From positions 1 through 63,062 of the forward strand of contig CAJUMQ010000015.1 in NCBI GenBank assembly GCA_910587035.1: a stretch of 63,062 nucleotides of DNA, written 5' to 3'. Positions 16,008-24,555 of this stretch are shown here, piece after piece. The first letter of the stretch is position 1; each line of letters opens with the position of its first letter. The position numbers were made by a program, and so were the translations under genes. The DNA comes from an uncultured Desulfovibrio sp. (lineage in GTDB: Bacteria > Desulfobacterota > Desulfovibrionia > Desulfovibrionales > Desulfovibrionaceae). The notes below the pieces were generated by a model. The model did not search any database. It saw nothing but the letters and a program-made list of their open reading frames with translations, and was not told the origin of the DNA.

Positions 16008-16130
16008 ATGGGTATTTTCGGTCCCTTCGTTACAGGCTCAATCACAGGCATCGTTGGACTTGGTGTAGTTTCATGGCTTATTGCCACAAAAACTGGCAAT
16101 AATGCTTCCGATGAATCCGGCAAGGAGTAG
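16008..16130 (+). CDS. 40-residue single-pass membrane protein
   Basis: An ATG at 16008 after AGGAG (six bases spacing) encodes 40 residues: a Gly-rich hydrophobic helix (FVTGSITGIVGLGVVSWLIA) and a polar tail ending in DESGKE. Its stop lies eight bases before the next gene, whose ribosome-binding site overlaps its last codons, so the two are clearly cotranscribed. An in-frame ATG at 15972 would add 12 residues but has no good ribosome-binding site. No family is recognised. Confidence 0.6.
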   Translation: MGIFGPFVTGSITGIVGLGVVSWLIATKTGNNASDESGKE

Positions 16131-16138
16131 GAATAGCC

Positions 16139-16777
16139 ATGCTGCCACTCGTCTTTCTTGGCGGGGCCATCGCCGGCGCGGCTGGTCTTACCGCAGCGGC
16201 TCTTTACAATAGCCACAAGTCTGAATTTCAGTATTCCCCTTTGCTAAAGACGCCAGATGTACTGGATGCAGCAGGCGTTGTCCGTGAACTGAACAATTAT
16301 TTCTTCAAGGCTCAAAGTCTCTACACTGCTTGCAACAAGGTTGTGTTTGATTGCAGCGAACTGATATTCACTCCTGTTCCGCTGCCCTGGGATAATGTGG
16401 TCAGGCGGACGCTCAACCGCATCGGTGGAGGCATGAACAGCTTCGGAAGAAAAAACGGCAACAGCCGCCTGTGCAAACTCAAGGAGGAGGCCATAACTCT
16501 ATATGGTCGTTATAAAGGCGTCTTCCTGAGAGCCAATGAGCTTGCCAAAACAATGGGCAGGACTCCTCTCCAGCTAGATGTAATCAAATTTGATGACGTG
16601 ACGCATGAATTGGACAATTCTGTAACAAATGAGAACTGGGACGAAGATTTTGAAGCTTTGGCAGACAGCATACGCAATTTTCTGGACAGGTCATGCGATG
16701 TAGCCAATCAACTGATTGACATGCTTGAGGATGATGGAAAGCATCATGCCATGGGTAATGCCAGTCAAAATGTCTGA
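16139..16777 (+). CDS. membrane-anchored hypothetical protein
   Basis: A 212-residue protein with an N-terminal hydrophobic segment (LPLVFLGGAIAGAAGLTAAAL, residues 2-22) and a mostly helical cytosolic or periplasmic remainder with two cysteines (about 62-70). The start follows AAGGAG inside the preceding gene. Placed between a 40-residue membrane protein and a WYL regulator, it belongs to an operon that I do not recognise. No enzymatic motif is visible. Confidence 0.7.
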   Translation: MLPLVFLGGAIAGAAGLTAAALYNSHKSEFQYSPLLKTPDVLDAAGVVRELNNYFFKAQSLYTACNKVVFDCSELIFTPVPLPWDNVVRRTLNRIGGGMNSFGRKNGNSRLCKLKEEAITLYGRYKGVFLRANELAKTMGRTPLQLDVIKFDDVTHELDNSVTNENWDEDFEALADSIRNFLDRSCDVANQLIDMLEDDGKHHAMGNASQNV

Positions 16778-16801
16778 TGAAATGTTGCTTGTGCGTGGGG
16801 T

Positions 16802-17800
16802 ATGCCCCGCGCGCAAGAGCACAAACAGAGCAAAACTACTGAGATGCAGCCCAAACTTGATGCTGATGCCAATACTGCCGAGAAAACACTTCGCCTGTTC
16901 CATAAACTCATGCTGGACGGACGAAGACATTTTCAAACTGATTTGGCTGAATATCTGAACTGCTCCAAGCAGACCGTGATGCGGCTTATCATGGCAATTG
17001 AAAGGGTGGCCGGATCATGTCTAGTCACTGGCCTTGAGAAGCATCGGCGCTGGTATCAACTGCGGAGCCTTACACGCAATCGGCTGGGGCTTGATTTTGA
17101 GGAGTTGCGCTATTTGTCAATCTGCCGTGACCTTGCATCACCCTATCTCTCAAAACCGGTACAAGAAAGGGTTGACCAGAGCATTTTCAATATGTCTATG
17201 CTGATGGCTGAACAAGACCTCACAGGCAAGGAGCAGCAACGCATCAAAGAGCGTGTAGGATGCTGTCTCAAAGGCCGGATTGATTATACGCCGTATTTCG
17301 GATTTCTGGATAAACTGGTTCAGGGAGCTGATGAAAAACGTATATGCCTTGTGCGTTACAAATCTCCAACCAGCAGAATCATCAAGGAACATCGTTTTGC
17401 TCCGAAACGCATAGCCAGCATGAACAATGCCTTATATGCGCTGGGAGCCAATGTGCGGGAAGATGGCGATGAGATCCGTTTTCTGATGAGCCTTGCCATC
17501 CACCGCATAAAAGATGTTGTTCTTACTGAAAACATCTGGAATTTCGAGATTCCTTCTGCTGACATGGGATTATTCGGACTTCCCTGGCATGAGCCAAGAA
17601 CATTCAGGATTCGTTTTGAAGCCGGAAAAGTGTCTGAATATGTGCGTGAGCGTGTCTGGTCGGATAGGCAGAAAATGCGCAGACAGGAAGATGGCAGCCT
17701 CCTGCTTGAAATGGTGTCATGCAGCGAGCCGGAAGTGCAGGCATGGGTCAGGAGTTTTGGGGATCAGGCCACGTTGCTTGAAGCGGAGAACAAGATATGA
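16802..17800 (+). CDS. WYL-domain transcriptional regulator
   Basis: A 332-residue regulator with an N-terminal winged helix-turn-helix (LFHKLMLDGRRHFQTDLAEY then LNCSKQTVMRLIMAIERVA) and a WYL domain at about 180-245 (CLVRYKSPTSRIIKEHRFAP, KRIASMNNALYALGANV), followed by the C-terminal WCX extension. WYL domains bind nucleic acid or nucleotide ligands and often control phage-defence and mobile-element operons. It lies inside an operon of otherwise unknown genes, which suggests local control; the palindrome at 15868 is a candidate site. The start codon has only a weak ribosome-binding site. Confidence 0.85.
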   Translation: MPRAQEHKQSKTTEMQPKLDADANTAEKTLRLFHKLMLDGRRHFQTDLAEYLNCSKQTVMRLIMAIERVAGSCLVTGLEKHRRWYQLRSLTRNRLGLDFEELRYLSICRDLASPYLSKPVQERVDQSIFNMSMLMAEQDLTGKEQQRIKERVGCCLKGRIDYTPYFGFLDKLVQGADEKRICLVRYKSPTSRIIKEHRFAPKRIASMNNALYALGANVREDGDEIRFLMSLAIHRIKDVVLTENIWNFEIPSADMGLFGLPWHEPRTFRIRFEAGKVSEYVRERVWSDRQKMRRQEDGSLLLEMVSCSEPEVQAWVRSFGDQATLLEAENKI

Positions 17801-17937
17801 TTGCGATTCTGGGATGGCTTATCGCCCTTTACATATATTGGCGTCTCATCAGGAGGTTTGGTTTTATAAAAACGCTTGTTGGGGTTAGCGTTCTTGTTCT
17901 TATATGTGATGCGCTGTCTTTCATGGCGAAAATGTAA
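17797..17937 (+). CDS. 46-residue membrane protein
   Basis: The ATG at 17797 overlaps the stop of the WYL gene by four bases and has GGAG eight bases upstream. The product is 46 residues with two short hydrophobic segments (IAILGWLIALYIYW and LVGVSVLVLICDALSFM) joined by a basic turn (RLIRRFGFIK). Coupling to the regulator gene supports a real small gene. Function is unknown. Confidence 0.55.
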   Translation: MIAILGWLIALYIYWRLIRRFGFIKTLVGVSVLVLICDALSFMAKM

Positions 17938-17964
17938 AAAATTTCAATAGCTCTGGAGTATTGG

Positions 17965-18948
17965 ATGATAACCGGACAGCCCTGGAATCTCATGACAGGC
18001 GAAACATTGGCCACAGAGCTAATAAAGGCAGGGATGGACTCAGCCAAGGAAAGCCTGCTTGCCAAATATAATGAAGCTCAAAATCAACTTGAATCGATCC
18101 AGAATAAACCTGTGGATGAAAATGCTGGTTTGGGAAATCAGCTTGCCGTGTATGCCCAAAAATGTGGCGCATCTTCCGCTTCAGCGGCAATGGCCGCTGT
18201 TGTGGATGGCGCTGGAAATATTCTGGAATATGTTGACCAGGTCAAATCAGGCAAGTTGAATATACAAGAAGCAACTTCGAAGATCATTGGCGAAACCCTT
18301 AGCGCGGCTGCAAGCAGCGCGATCAATGCTGCGGGTGAATCTGGCCGCTGCATCCTGGTGGAACGCTTTGGATCAGAACAGGAGGCTATTCCGGCACTTG
18401 TACAACAAGGTGCAAAGATAATGCTGGAAAAAGCAAATATCCCCGGAGACAAAAAAATTGTTGATGTCATTCAAGATGTCGTAAATCTTGGTGCTGGCAA
18501 AATCTCCCCTGCTGAGTTTGGCAAGAAATGCGGTCAGTTTGCAATGGAATGTTGCAACGGAAAGTTTTCTTCATTGGGATCATCTGCTGGGATGGGAGCA
18601 GCTCAGACATTTATAAATACAGCCCCTCTTCTCTCAAAAATTGGAGCGATGAAAACGGCGATTCAAGCCGCCAGTAAAGCCAATGTGGTTGCCATAGCGG
18701 CAATTGCTGCTGCCATAGCCACAAAAATTGGCGTGGACAGGCAATACCGTCATCTGTTGAGCAATACACAAACATTGAGGGATGCGGCAGGCGAACTTGA
18801 GCGTATTTCGGGGCAAATGTCCAAAAAACAAATCCTTTTTACAAAGTTCCTTGAAGCAGATGCTCAAATGGAAGAAACAATAAATAATTCCATGCGCCGT
18901 GTTGACGCGGCTGGGCAATCAGCACTGGATGCAATTTCCAAGATATAA
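17965..18948 (+). CDS. Gly/Ala-rich helical protein with membrane-inserting segments
   Basis: A 327-residue protein rich in Ala, Gly and Ser, with long amphipathic helices. A hydrophobic stretch near residues 231-250 (KANVVAIAAIAAAIATKIGV) could insert in a membrane, and several glycine-zipper-like segments occur (SSLGSSAGMGAAQ, INAAGESG). The C-terminal about 60 residues are predicted coiled coil by eye. The composition recalls pore-forming or membrane-perturbing proteins, but I recognise no family. It is followed 27 bases later by a 512-residue helical protein, and the two are probably partners. Confidence 0.65.
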   Translation: MITGQPWNLMTGETLATELIKAGMDSAKESLLAKYNEAQNQLESIQNKPVDENAGLGNQLAVYAQKCGASSASAAMAAVVDGAGNILEYVDQVKSGKLNIQEATSKIIGETLSAAASSAINAAGESGRCILVERFGSEQEAIPALVQQGAKIMLEKANIPGDKKIVDVIQDVVNLGAGKISPAEFGKKCGQFAMECCNGKFSSLGSSAGMGAAQTFINTAPLLSKIGAMKTAIQAASKANVVAIAAIAAAIATKIGVDRQYRHLLSNTQTLRDAAGELERISGQMSKKQILFTKFLEADAQMEETINNSMRRVDAAGQSALDAISKI

Positions 18949-18975
18949 GACACTATAGCAATAAGGAGAAAGCAA

Positions 18976-20514
18976 ATGTCCCAGCTCGCCATGACAAGCG
19001 CTGAAGAAAGCAGCATAGATTCCAAAGTTGAACAGATGATGGATTGGGCCAATACCCGTAAAGCAGAGGCTGAACAGCTTGCCCTGGATTCAGCGCGGCT
19101 TATGGCCTGCACGACAGACAGGCTTGACCGTCTCTCCAAGCAGGGATTTTTCAAGCGCTGTTGGACACGCTTCAATGGCGAGGCCGGGGCAATGGAACGC
19201 GCCAATGTGAATGATGTCATCCAGATGCAGAAAACCGCTTTCCGTTATGTGAATATGCTTCAGGAACAGCAGTTGCTTATGGCCCATTCCTTGCTTTCAC
19301 TCAAGAACAATCTCAATTCCCTGGCAATCAAGGAAGAAGAAACACGCAATCTGATAGGAATGCTTGCGCAAAGGACATTGGAAAGATTTGAAGAACTCGA
19401 GAATCGCGTTGGAAAGCTCGAAACCTCCAGCGCCCTCCACGACTGGTTGTTTACCCTGGAAGAAAGAGATTATGAAGAAAAGATTCCAACAGACTATATG
19501 CGATTATTACGTGTAATAAATGATTTCTATGGAATCAAGAATGATAATTGGAATAATAATGATTTGATGTTCATGCGTAAGGCTATACGTACAGTTGGCT
19601 TGAATCCAAAAGCCAAGCTTTCCATTGCTGGATTCATTGAAAAACTGACAGATGAAATTCAAAGTGATAAAGTTGGCTTTGACAAATATGACGCAGCGCT
19701 TACCATGTTTGCTCCAGAAGGAATAGATAACTTCAGCACCTATGCTGTAGAAAACATTTCTTCCCCTGTTTTTGCAACCATACATGGACTCAAGAGCCAA
19801 TTTATGGATAAAATGGATGCTGTGGAAGCTTTGCAGGATAGCCTGTCAATTTCCACTTCAGATGCTCTTAAGGTTCTGCTGAAACAAAGTATCAAGAATA
19901 TGAATGTCAATCTGGACTATGAATTTCCTTTGGCGGAAACGGCGATTGAAGTTTTGGGATGTATGAGGTTGGCTGATAAAATATCCGGCGCAAATGCTGA
20001 TTTTCAGCAAGCCGAGTCTGAAGTTGAAGATAATGAAACTATCCATGTAAATCCAACTCAAAATAAAAGTTGCAAAAAAGAAATTATAATTCTACGCGAT
20101 GCAAACGAAGTCCTTGATTTTGGCGTAGATATGGCATCACGCGTTGCATACGGGACAGCGGAAATTGATAGAGAAAAGACACTGCTAACAAATCCTGAGT
20201 CTGGAAGTGAGGTCTATGGTACTCTTCCGCAGGATTTTTCAGAACTTATCAAAATAGTTGGTGTGTCTATTCCGGCCTATCAGATAGCTATGTGGATTGA
20301 TACTGGTAATGAATTTGGATGTTTTAGCATGGCTGACGAGGTTCCAGGATATATGCTTTTAGGTGAAAGGAAAGAAAATAAATATGGAATTTTAGATATC
20401 AAAGATTTGATGTCTGACGATACGCTCCAAAATAAATTTATTAAGATAATGGATAAAATGGCCCCAAGATTACAAGAAAAGATTGAAAGAACGTTTCCTG
20501 AAACCAAAAGTTGA
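18976..20514 (+). CDS. helical protein, possibly RdcB/YjcZ-like
   Basis: A 512-residue protein preceded by aaggagaaa. The N-terminal 160 residues are coiled coil with a conserved-looking block (LSKQGFFKRCWTRFNGEAGA, then MERANVNDVIQMQKTAFRYV). From memory this resembles proteins annotated as RdcB-type diguanylate cyclase regulators, but I cannot confirm it. The middle (about 165-330) is globular and helical, and the C-terminal third (from about 355) reads as a separate mixed domain. Codon use becomes AT-richer after about 19,490, suggesting a composite origin. It ends the operon starting at 16008. Confidence 0.6.
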   Translation: MSQLAMTSAEESSIDSKVEQMMDWANTRKAEAEQLALDSARLMACTTDRLDRLSKQGFFKRCWTRFNGEAGAMERANVNDVIQMQKTAFRYVNMLQEQQLLMAHSLLSLKNNLNSLAIKEEETRNLIGMLAQRTLERFEELENRVGKLETSSALHDWLFTLEERDYEEKIPTDYMRLLRVINDFYGIKNDNWNNNDLMFMRKAIRTVGLNPKAKLSIAGFIEKLTDEIQSDKVGFDKYDAALTMFAPEGIDNFSTYAVENISSPVFATIHGLKSQFMDKMDAVEALQDSLSISTSDALKVLLKQSIKNMNVNLDYEFPLAETAIEVLGCMRLADKISGANADFQQAESEVEDNETIHVNPTQNKSCKKEIIILRDANEVLDFGVDMASRVAYGTAEIDREKTLLTNPESGSEVYGTLPQDFSELIKIVGVSIPAYQIAMWIDTGNEFGCFSMADEVPGYMLLGERKENKYGILDIKDLMSDDTLQNKFIKIMDKMAPRLQEKIERTFPETKS

Positions 20515-20544
20515 TATTAGTTTGATATTATAAATATCATATAA

Positions 20545-20571
20545 ATTCAGATAGATAATATCTATCTGAAT
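20545..20571. repeat. perfect inverted repeat after the operon
   Basis: ATTCAGATAGAT, three bases, ATCTATCTGAAT: a 12-base-pair perfect stem 30 bases after the stop of the 512-residue protein gene. It has no T-run after it, so it may be a 3'-end stabilising hairpin or a protein-binding palindrome. Confidence 0.5.
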
Positions 20572-20593
20572 ATCGTATCCCATTCAGTCAATT

Positions 20594-20625
20594 GCCCCAA
20601 CCAATTCCGGTTCTGGGGCTTTTTC
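20594..20625 (+). terminator. terminator-like hairpin before the ERF remnant
   Basis: GCCCCA pairs with TGGGGC, with an inner AACC/GGTT pairing, and is followed by five T. It is a good intrinsic terminator for the upstream operon, yet it runs almost directly into the TTTGGAGG ribosome-binding site of the ERF copy. The layout repeats that at 7385-7426. Confidence 0.65.
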
Positions 20626-20644
20626 ATTCTCTTTGGAGGCCCAC

Positions 20645-20941
20645 ATGGAAACCTACTGTTCCGACAGCATCACTGAATTGGCCAAGTCCCTGTTGAAAGT
20701 CCAAACCCAAATGGCGCCCGCAACCAAGGACGCAGTAAACCCGTTCATCAAAAACAAATACGCAACCCTCAATTCAGTCATGGAAGCCTGCCGTGACGCT
20801 TTGCTTGCCTGTGGCATCTGGCTTACGCAGCTTCCCGTGCCAGCGCCAGTTGAGCTTGGCTCTGGCCATATAGCTCTATTGACCAAACTGACTCATGCTG
20901 AATCCGGCCAATGTCAATCATCCCTGACAGGAGTGCTTTAA
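20645..20941 (+). pseudogene. truncated second ERF recombinase gene
   Basis: The 98-residue product starts at ATG 20645 after TTTGGAGG and matches the N-terminus of the ERF protein at 390-1082 at roughly 80 of 95 positions by eye. Homology stops after GQCQSSLTG, just before the diagnostic DPQGMGSAITYARRY block, and a stop codon follows. The last of the AT-rich accessory DNA ends near here. It is a fragment of a sister element cut by deletion or recombination, and the product is unlikely to anneal DNA. Confidence 0.85.
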
Positions 20942-21111
20942 ATCCCATCGCGAAAATCCTGCCGAAGCTTCATATCCTTCCAAAACATGTCTTCCTGGGC
21001 CGATTGCCGTTTTACTTTCCCCTCTGGACTTGGTGTGATTTAGTGGTTAACTACCATGGAGAAGTCCTTGCTGTAAGCTCATGGACTGTATGGGCCACAT
21101 TTTGATGGCTC

Positions 21112-22509
21112 ATGCCCACAATTCAACCAGTTAGCCACATGCCAACCAAACCACCGGCAGTATTGCTTGTCAGCGAAAATGAAAAGTCCGCCCAGCTGGA
21201 TCGGCGTTCCCTGCGCGAGGCAGGCTATACCGAAATAGCCGTCATGACATCTGGCATAGCCGCGGCCAGGATGCTGGCAGGACTGGATGCGGAGACCGGG
21301 GGTTTTGTGCCAGGCATTGTTGTTTGCGCCCACAAGCTGGACGACATGGATGGTGAACAGTTCTGCGCCATAGTTCGCGAGCACCCCCTCCTGCTTGGTT
21401 TGCCTATTCTTTTGATCACTCCCAATGAAAGCGAGGCCGAGCAGCTGCGCACCCTGGGCTGTGGCGCAAGCGATCTGCTTGGGCGTCCCTATAGTGTGGA
21501 ATCCCTTAAAAAGCACATGGATGCCCTGGCAACCGCCGCAGTGTCGCGCCACAAACTGCAGTCTGCGGCGAAGGATGTTGATACTGCCGCCTTTGATACC
21601 GCACTGGCAACATATGGCATTCTGCTCCGTCCTGCCCGGCAGCCGGAGGATTATTTTAATGTCGGCATGCGCTGCCTGCGCGAAAAACGCTGGAATTATG
21701 CCATAAGCGCCTTTGAACACGCTTTGCGCAATGCGCAGATCAAGGCCGAAGCGGAGCTGGGCATTGCTGCCGCCTTTCGCGGCAAGGGCGACATGGAAAG
21801 ATTTAAGGCATGGCTGGCCCGCGCAGCGCAAACATTTGTGCTTGCGCGCCGCTGGCATCAGGCCCGCACAGCCTATGCCCGCCTTTTGCGTCATGATCCG
21901 GCTGCCAAAAATCCCTTTTTGGCAGAGGCGCATCGCCTGATCCGGGAAAATGCCTATATGGAGGCTGCAAATGTGCTTGTGCAAAGCCTCTCGGTTATTC
22001 CAAAAGGGCAGACCGGAGATCGCTTCGCGCAGGTTTGCATGGCATCGGCTGATCCTGAGGCCATGTTCAAGGCGCTGGAGCGCACGCTCAACAGGGAGGA
22101 TGCCTATCTCGGCAATGAGATTAGGCAGCGGCTTGAGGTTTTGGCCAGGGCAAAGGATGAAAGGGCGAGGCAGCAGGCGGCAGAGCGCAAATGGGAGCTG
22201 TCGCGCAAGATGGCTGCCCAGAAGAAGGTGACCACTCCGCCACCTGCCCCAGAGCCGGAGGCTCCTGCCATTGCTGATTTTGGAGAGGAAGTTCACGAAG
22301 ATGCAGCGGTAACCGGAGAGGCGTTGCCGGAGCCGCAAAACATGTTTTTCCCGGAAGATGAGGCTGAGGACATTCCGGTTCTGGCGCCGCTTACGCGCAC
22401 AGAAGCCACAAGCGATCTCTTTGCGCGTCAGCCAAAGCTCAACGAATTTCTGTCTGTGGTCAAGCTCACCTGGCGGCTTGCGCGCCGCTCCCGCAAAAAA
22501 GGCGAATGA
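21112..22509 (+). CDS. receiver-like domain protein with TPR repeats
   Basis: A 465-residue protein. Residues about 15-135 have a response-regulator receiver fold (AVLLVSENEKSAQLDRRSL through ILLITPNESEAEQLRTLGCG), but where the phosphoacceptor Asp is expected (VVCAHKLDDMDG) the residue is Ala, so it is a pseudo-receiver. A TPR-like helical array follows (about 180-370; YFNVGMRCLREKRWNYAISA). The C-terminal about 100 residues are acidic, Pro-rich and disordered, ending with a basic tail. The start is the first ATG; no good ribosome-binding site is visible and ATG 21139 is an alternative. This is the first gene in the GC-rich part. Confidence 0.8.
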   Translation: MPTIQPVSHMPTKPPAVLLVSENEKSAQLDRRSLREAGYTEIAVMTSGIAAARMLAGLDAETGGFVPGIVVCAHKLDDMDGEQFCAIVREHPLLLGLPILLITPNESEAEQLRTLGCGASDLLGRPYSVESLKKHMDALATAAVSRHKLQSAAKDVDTAAFDTALATYGILLRPARQPEDYFNVGMRCLREKRWNYAISAFEHALRNAQIKAEAELGIAAAFRGKGDMERFKAWLARAAQTFVLARRWHQARTAYARLLRHDPAAKNPFLAEAHRLIRENAYMEAANVLVQSLSVIPKGQTGDRFAQVCMASADPEAMFKALERTLNREDAYLGNEIRQRLEVLARAKDERARQQAAERKWELSRKMAAQKKVTTPPPAPEPEAPAIADFGEEVHEDAAVTGEALPEPQNMFFPEDEAEDIPVLAPLTRTEATSDLFARQPKLNEFLSVVKLTWRLARRSRKKGE

Positions 22510-22563
22510 GATTTATTTTTCGCAATGAAATAATCCTGTAATGGGGAATGGTAAGCAATTCCC

Positions 22564-23961
22564 CTATCTTCCCACCCTCGCAAAAATTTCATGGGTTGGC
22601 AGGGAGTGCAGAAAGCGCACCCGAAGCCAGTAGCATGCCGCTCCAAAGGCAAGGGCCACCAGATAGGCTATCCAGAAACCAGTGGCGCCCAGGGCAGGCA
22701 CTATGAGATTGGTGCGGGCCAAAATATAGCCAATGGGCAAGCCCACCAGCCAATAGGCGGCAAAGCAGATGAGGGATATTATTCTTGTGTCGTTGTATCC
22801 CCGCAGTACGCCAATGCCAATCATCTGCAGGGCATCCACCAGCTGGTAGGCGCCCAGGTAGAACATCAGATGCATGGCCAGGGCGACTACATCGGGATCG
22901 TAATTGTAGATATGGGCAATCTGCTCCCTGAACAGTATGGCGCCAAGACAGATAAGCAGGGCAAAAAAGGAGGCCAGGGTCATGCCTGTCATGGCGCACA
23001 GCCTGGCCTGTGCCACCTTGTGCGCGCCCAGGCAATAGCCTACGCGGATGGTCACAGTCATGCCAATGGCCAGGGGCACCATAAAGAGAATGGCTCCGAA
23101 ATTGAGGGCTATCTGGTTGGCTGCCACAGTGATTGTGCCCAGGGGCGCCAGCAGGATTGAGCTGGCGGCGAACAGTGAAACCTCAAAAAACAGGGCAATG
23201 GCGCTGGGAAAGCCGATGCGCAGGGCGCGCCATACAAGCTGCCTGTCGAAAAACAGTTCGCCGGCTCTTTTGTGGAAAAATGAAAAAAGAGGCCGTAATG
23301 AGACATACTGTTTGTCACGCCTCAGATAGAACATCATGGCCAGCCCCATGAACCAGTAGCAGATGGAGGAGGCTATGCCACAGCCTGTGGCTCCCAGGGC
23401 TGGGAGACCGCATTTGCCATAGATCATTATATAGTTGCAGGGCACATTCAAAAGCAGCCCGAGCAGGCCGATGATCATGGCCGGCCTGGTGCGCGAAAAT
23501 CCTTCATAAAAACTGCGCTGATTCACAAAAAACATGAAGCCCGGCAGGCCCCATAGCAGGGCTCGCATGTAGCTGCCGCCAAGGGCCGCCATTTGCGCAT
23601 CCAGACCAAAGCTCTCCATATGCCAGGAAACCACCCAGAAAAACACCATCAATAAAGAGCTTATTGATATGGTAATCCACAGCCCCTGCCTGAGCAGATA
23701 GGCGCACTGTTCTCTTTTGCCGGCGCCGGCCATTTGCGCAGTCAAGGGGGGGAGAGCCATGAGACAGCCAATACCCAGCAGGGCAATGGGCGCCCAGATG
23801 GAGCCGGCTACCGCCACGGCGGCCATGTCCAGGGCATTATACTGTCCCGTCATGGCGGTGTCGGCAAAATTCATGCCTGTCTGGGAGAGCTGGGCAATGA
23901 ATATGGGCATGCCTATATTCAGAAAATTTCTGGCTTCCTGCCAGGAAAAGATCGCCCGCAT
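22564..23961 (-). CDS. MATE-family multidrug/cation antiporter
   Basis: A 465-residue integral membrane protein with about twelve hydrophobic segments. The N-terminus (LNIGMPIFIAQLSQTGMNFA, DTAMTGQY) is the NorM-type MATE signature; a matching segment begins the second half (FPSAIALFFEVSLFAASSIL). Such proteins export cationic drugs or dyes in exchange for sodium or protons. It is convergent with the TPR gene and is followed upstream by the 590-base intergenic region that precedes the srf cluster. Confidence 0.92.
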   Translation of the reverse strand: MRAIFSWQEARNFLNIGMPIFIAQLSQTGMNFADTAMTGQYNALDMAAVAVAGSIWAPIALLGIGCLMALPPLTAQMAGAGKREQCAYLLRQGLWITISISSLLMVFFWVVSWHMESFGLDAQMAALGGSYMRALLWGLPGFMFFVNQRSFYEGFSRTRPAMIIGLLGLLLNVPCNYIMIYGKCGLPALGATGCGIASSICYWFMGLAMMFYLRRDKQYVSLRPLFSFFHKRAGELFFDRQLVWRALRIGFPSAIALFFEVSLFAASSILLAPLGTITVAANQIALNFGAILFMVPLAIGMTVTIRVGYCLGAHKVAQARLCAMTGMTLASFFALLICLGAILFREQIAHIYNYDPDVVALAMHLMFYLGAYQLVDALQMIGIGVLRGYNDTRIISLICFAAYWLVGLPIGYILARTNLIVPALGATGFWIAYLVALAFGAACYWLRVRFLHSLPTHEIFARVGR

Positions 23962-24555
23962 CGGAAAGCTCCACTAGGTTTATAGGCATAAAGCCAGGTT
24001 GGGCAGGTGTGCATGGTTTAGGGGAGAAACACCAGCCTGTCAATGCGGCTGCAAATCTTGCGCCTGCACTGGATACACCGCATGCTCCTGTTGCATCTCA
24101 TCCGCAATCCTTTTCTGATATTTTGCAATAATATCAATATTTTCTTATTAAACTCGCTATTGATGTATCACTTTTATCAAAAATATACCGCCAGACATGA
24201 TTCATCTGCGTCCATGTATTGATTTGCAGTAAAAAATGCCATAATTTCTATCCGTTACATCATACAAAAAATTTGTAAAATCCTGGCATTCCATGCCATC
24301 TTATGGAATATGCCTGTGATAGGACAATGACATGCATGCAGATGGCTAACCAATGCTGTCAGATGCATCAGGGTGGAGCAATTGCCTGTCCGATTCTTTT
24401 GTCATTTTCACAATGATAAAAAGAGCGGGATATGGCGGCATTGCGGGGGATGATTTGCGACCAGTCTGGCGTGAGTCTTTGCCATGCCCTTCACCATATG
24501 TCTGGGGCGGTTTTCTTTCTTGCAATTTTTTAGCATTCCGGTAGCGGAGGGAGAA
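23962..24555. promoter_or_regulatory. intergenic region upstream of the srf-type cluster
   Basis: A 594-base AT-richer region between the divergent MATE and lipoprotein genes, with no convincing gene. It must hold promoters for both. At 24285-24314 there is an imperfect inverted repeat (GGCATTCCAT against ATGGAATATGCC, one bulged base), a candidate operator or attenuator. No promoter can be placed with confidence. Confidence 0.4.

Noticed and set aside
21079..22338. 419-residue minus-strand frame
   Set aside because: Antisense shadow of the receiver/TPR gene; composition rich in Arg, Cys and His with no family pattern.
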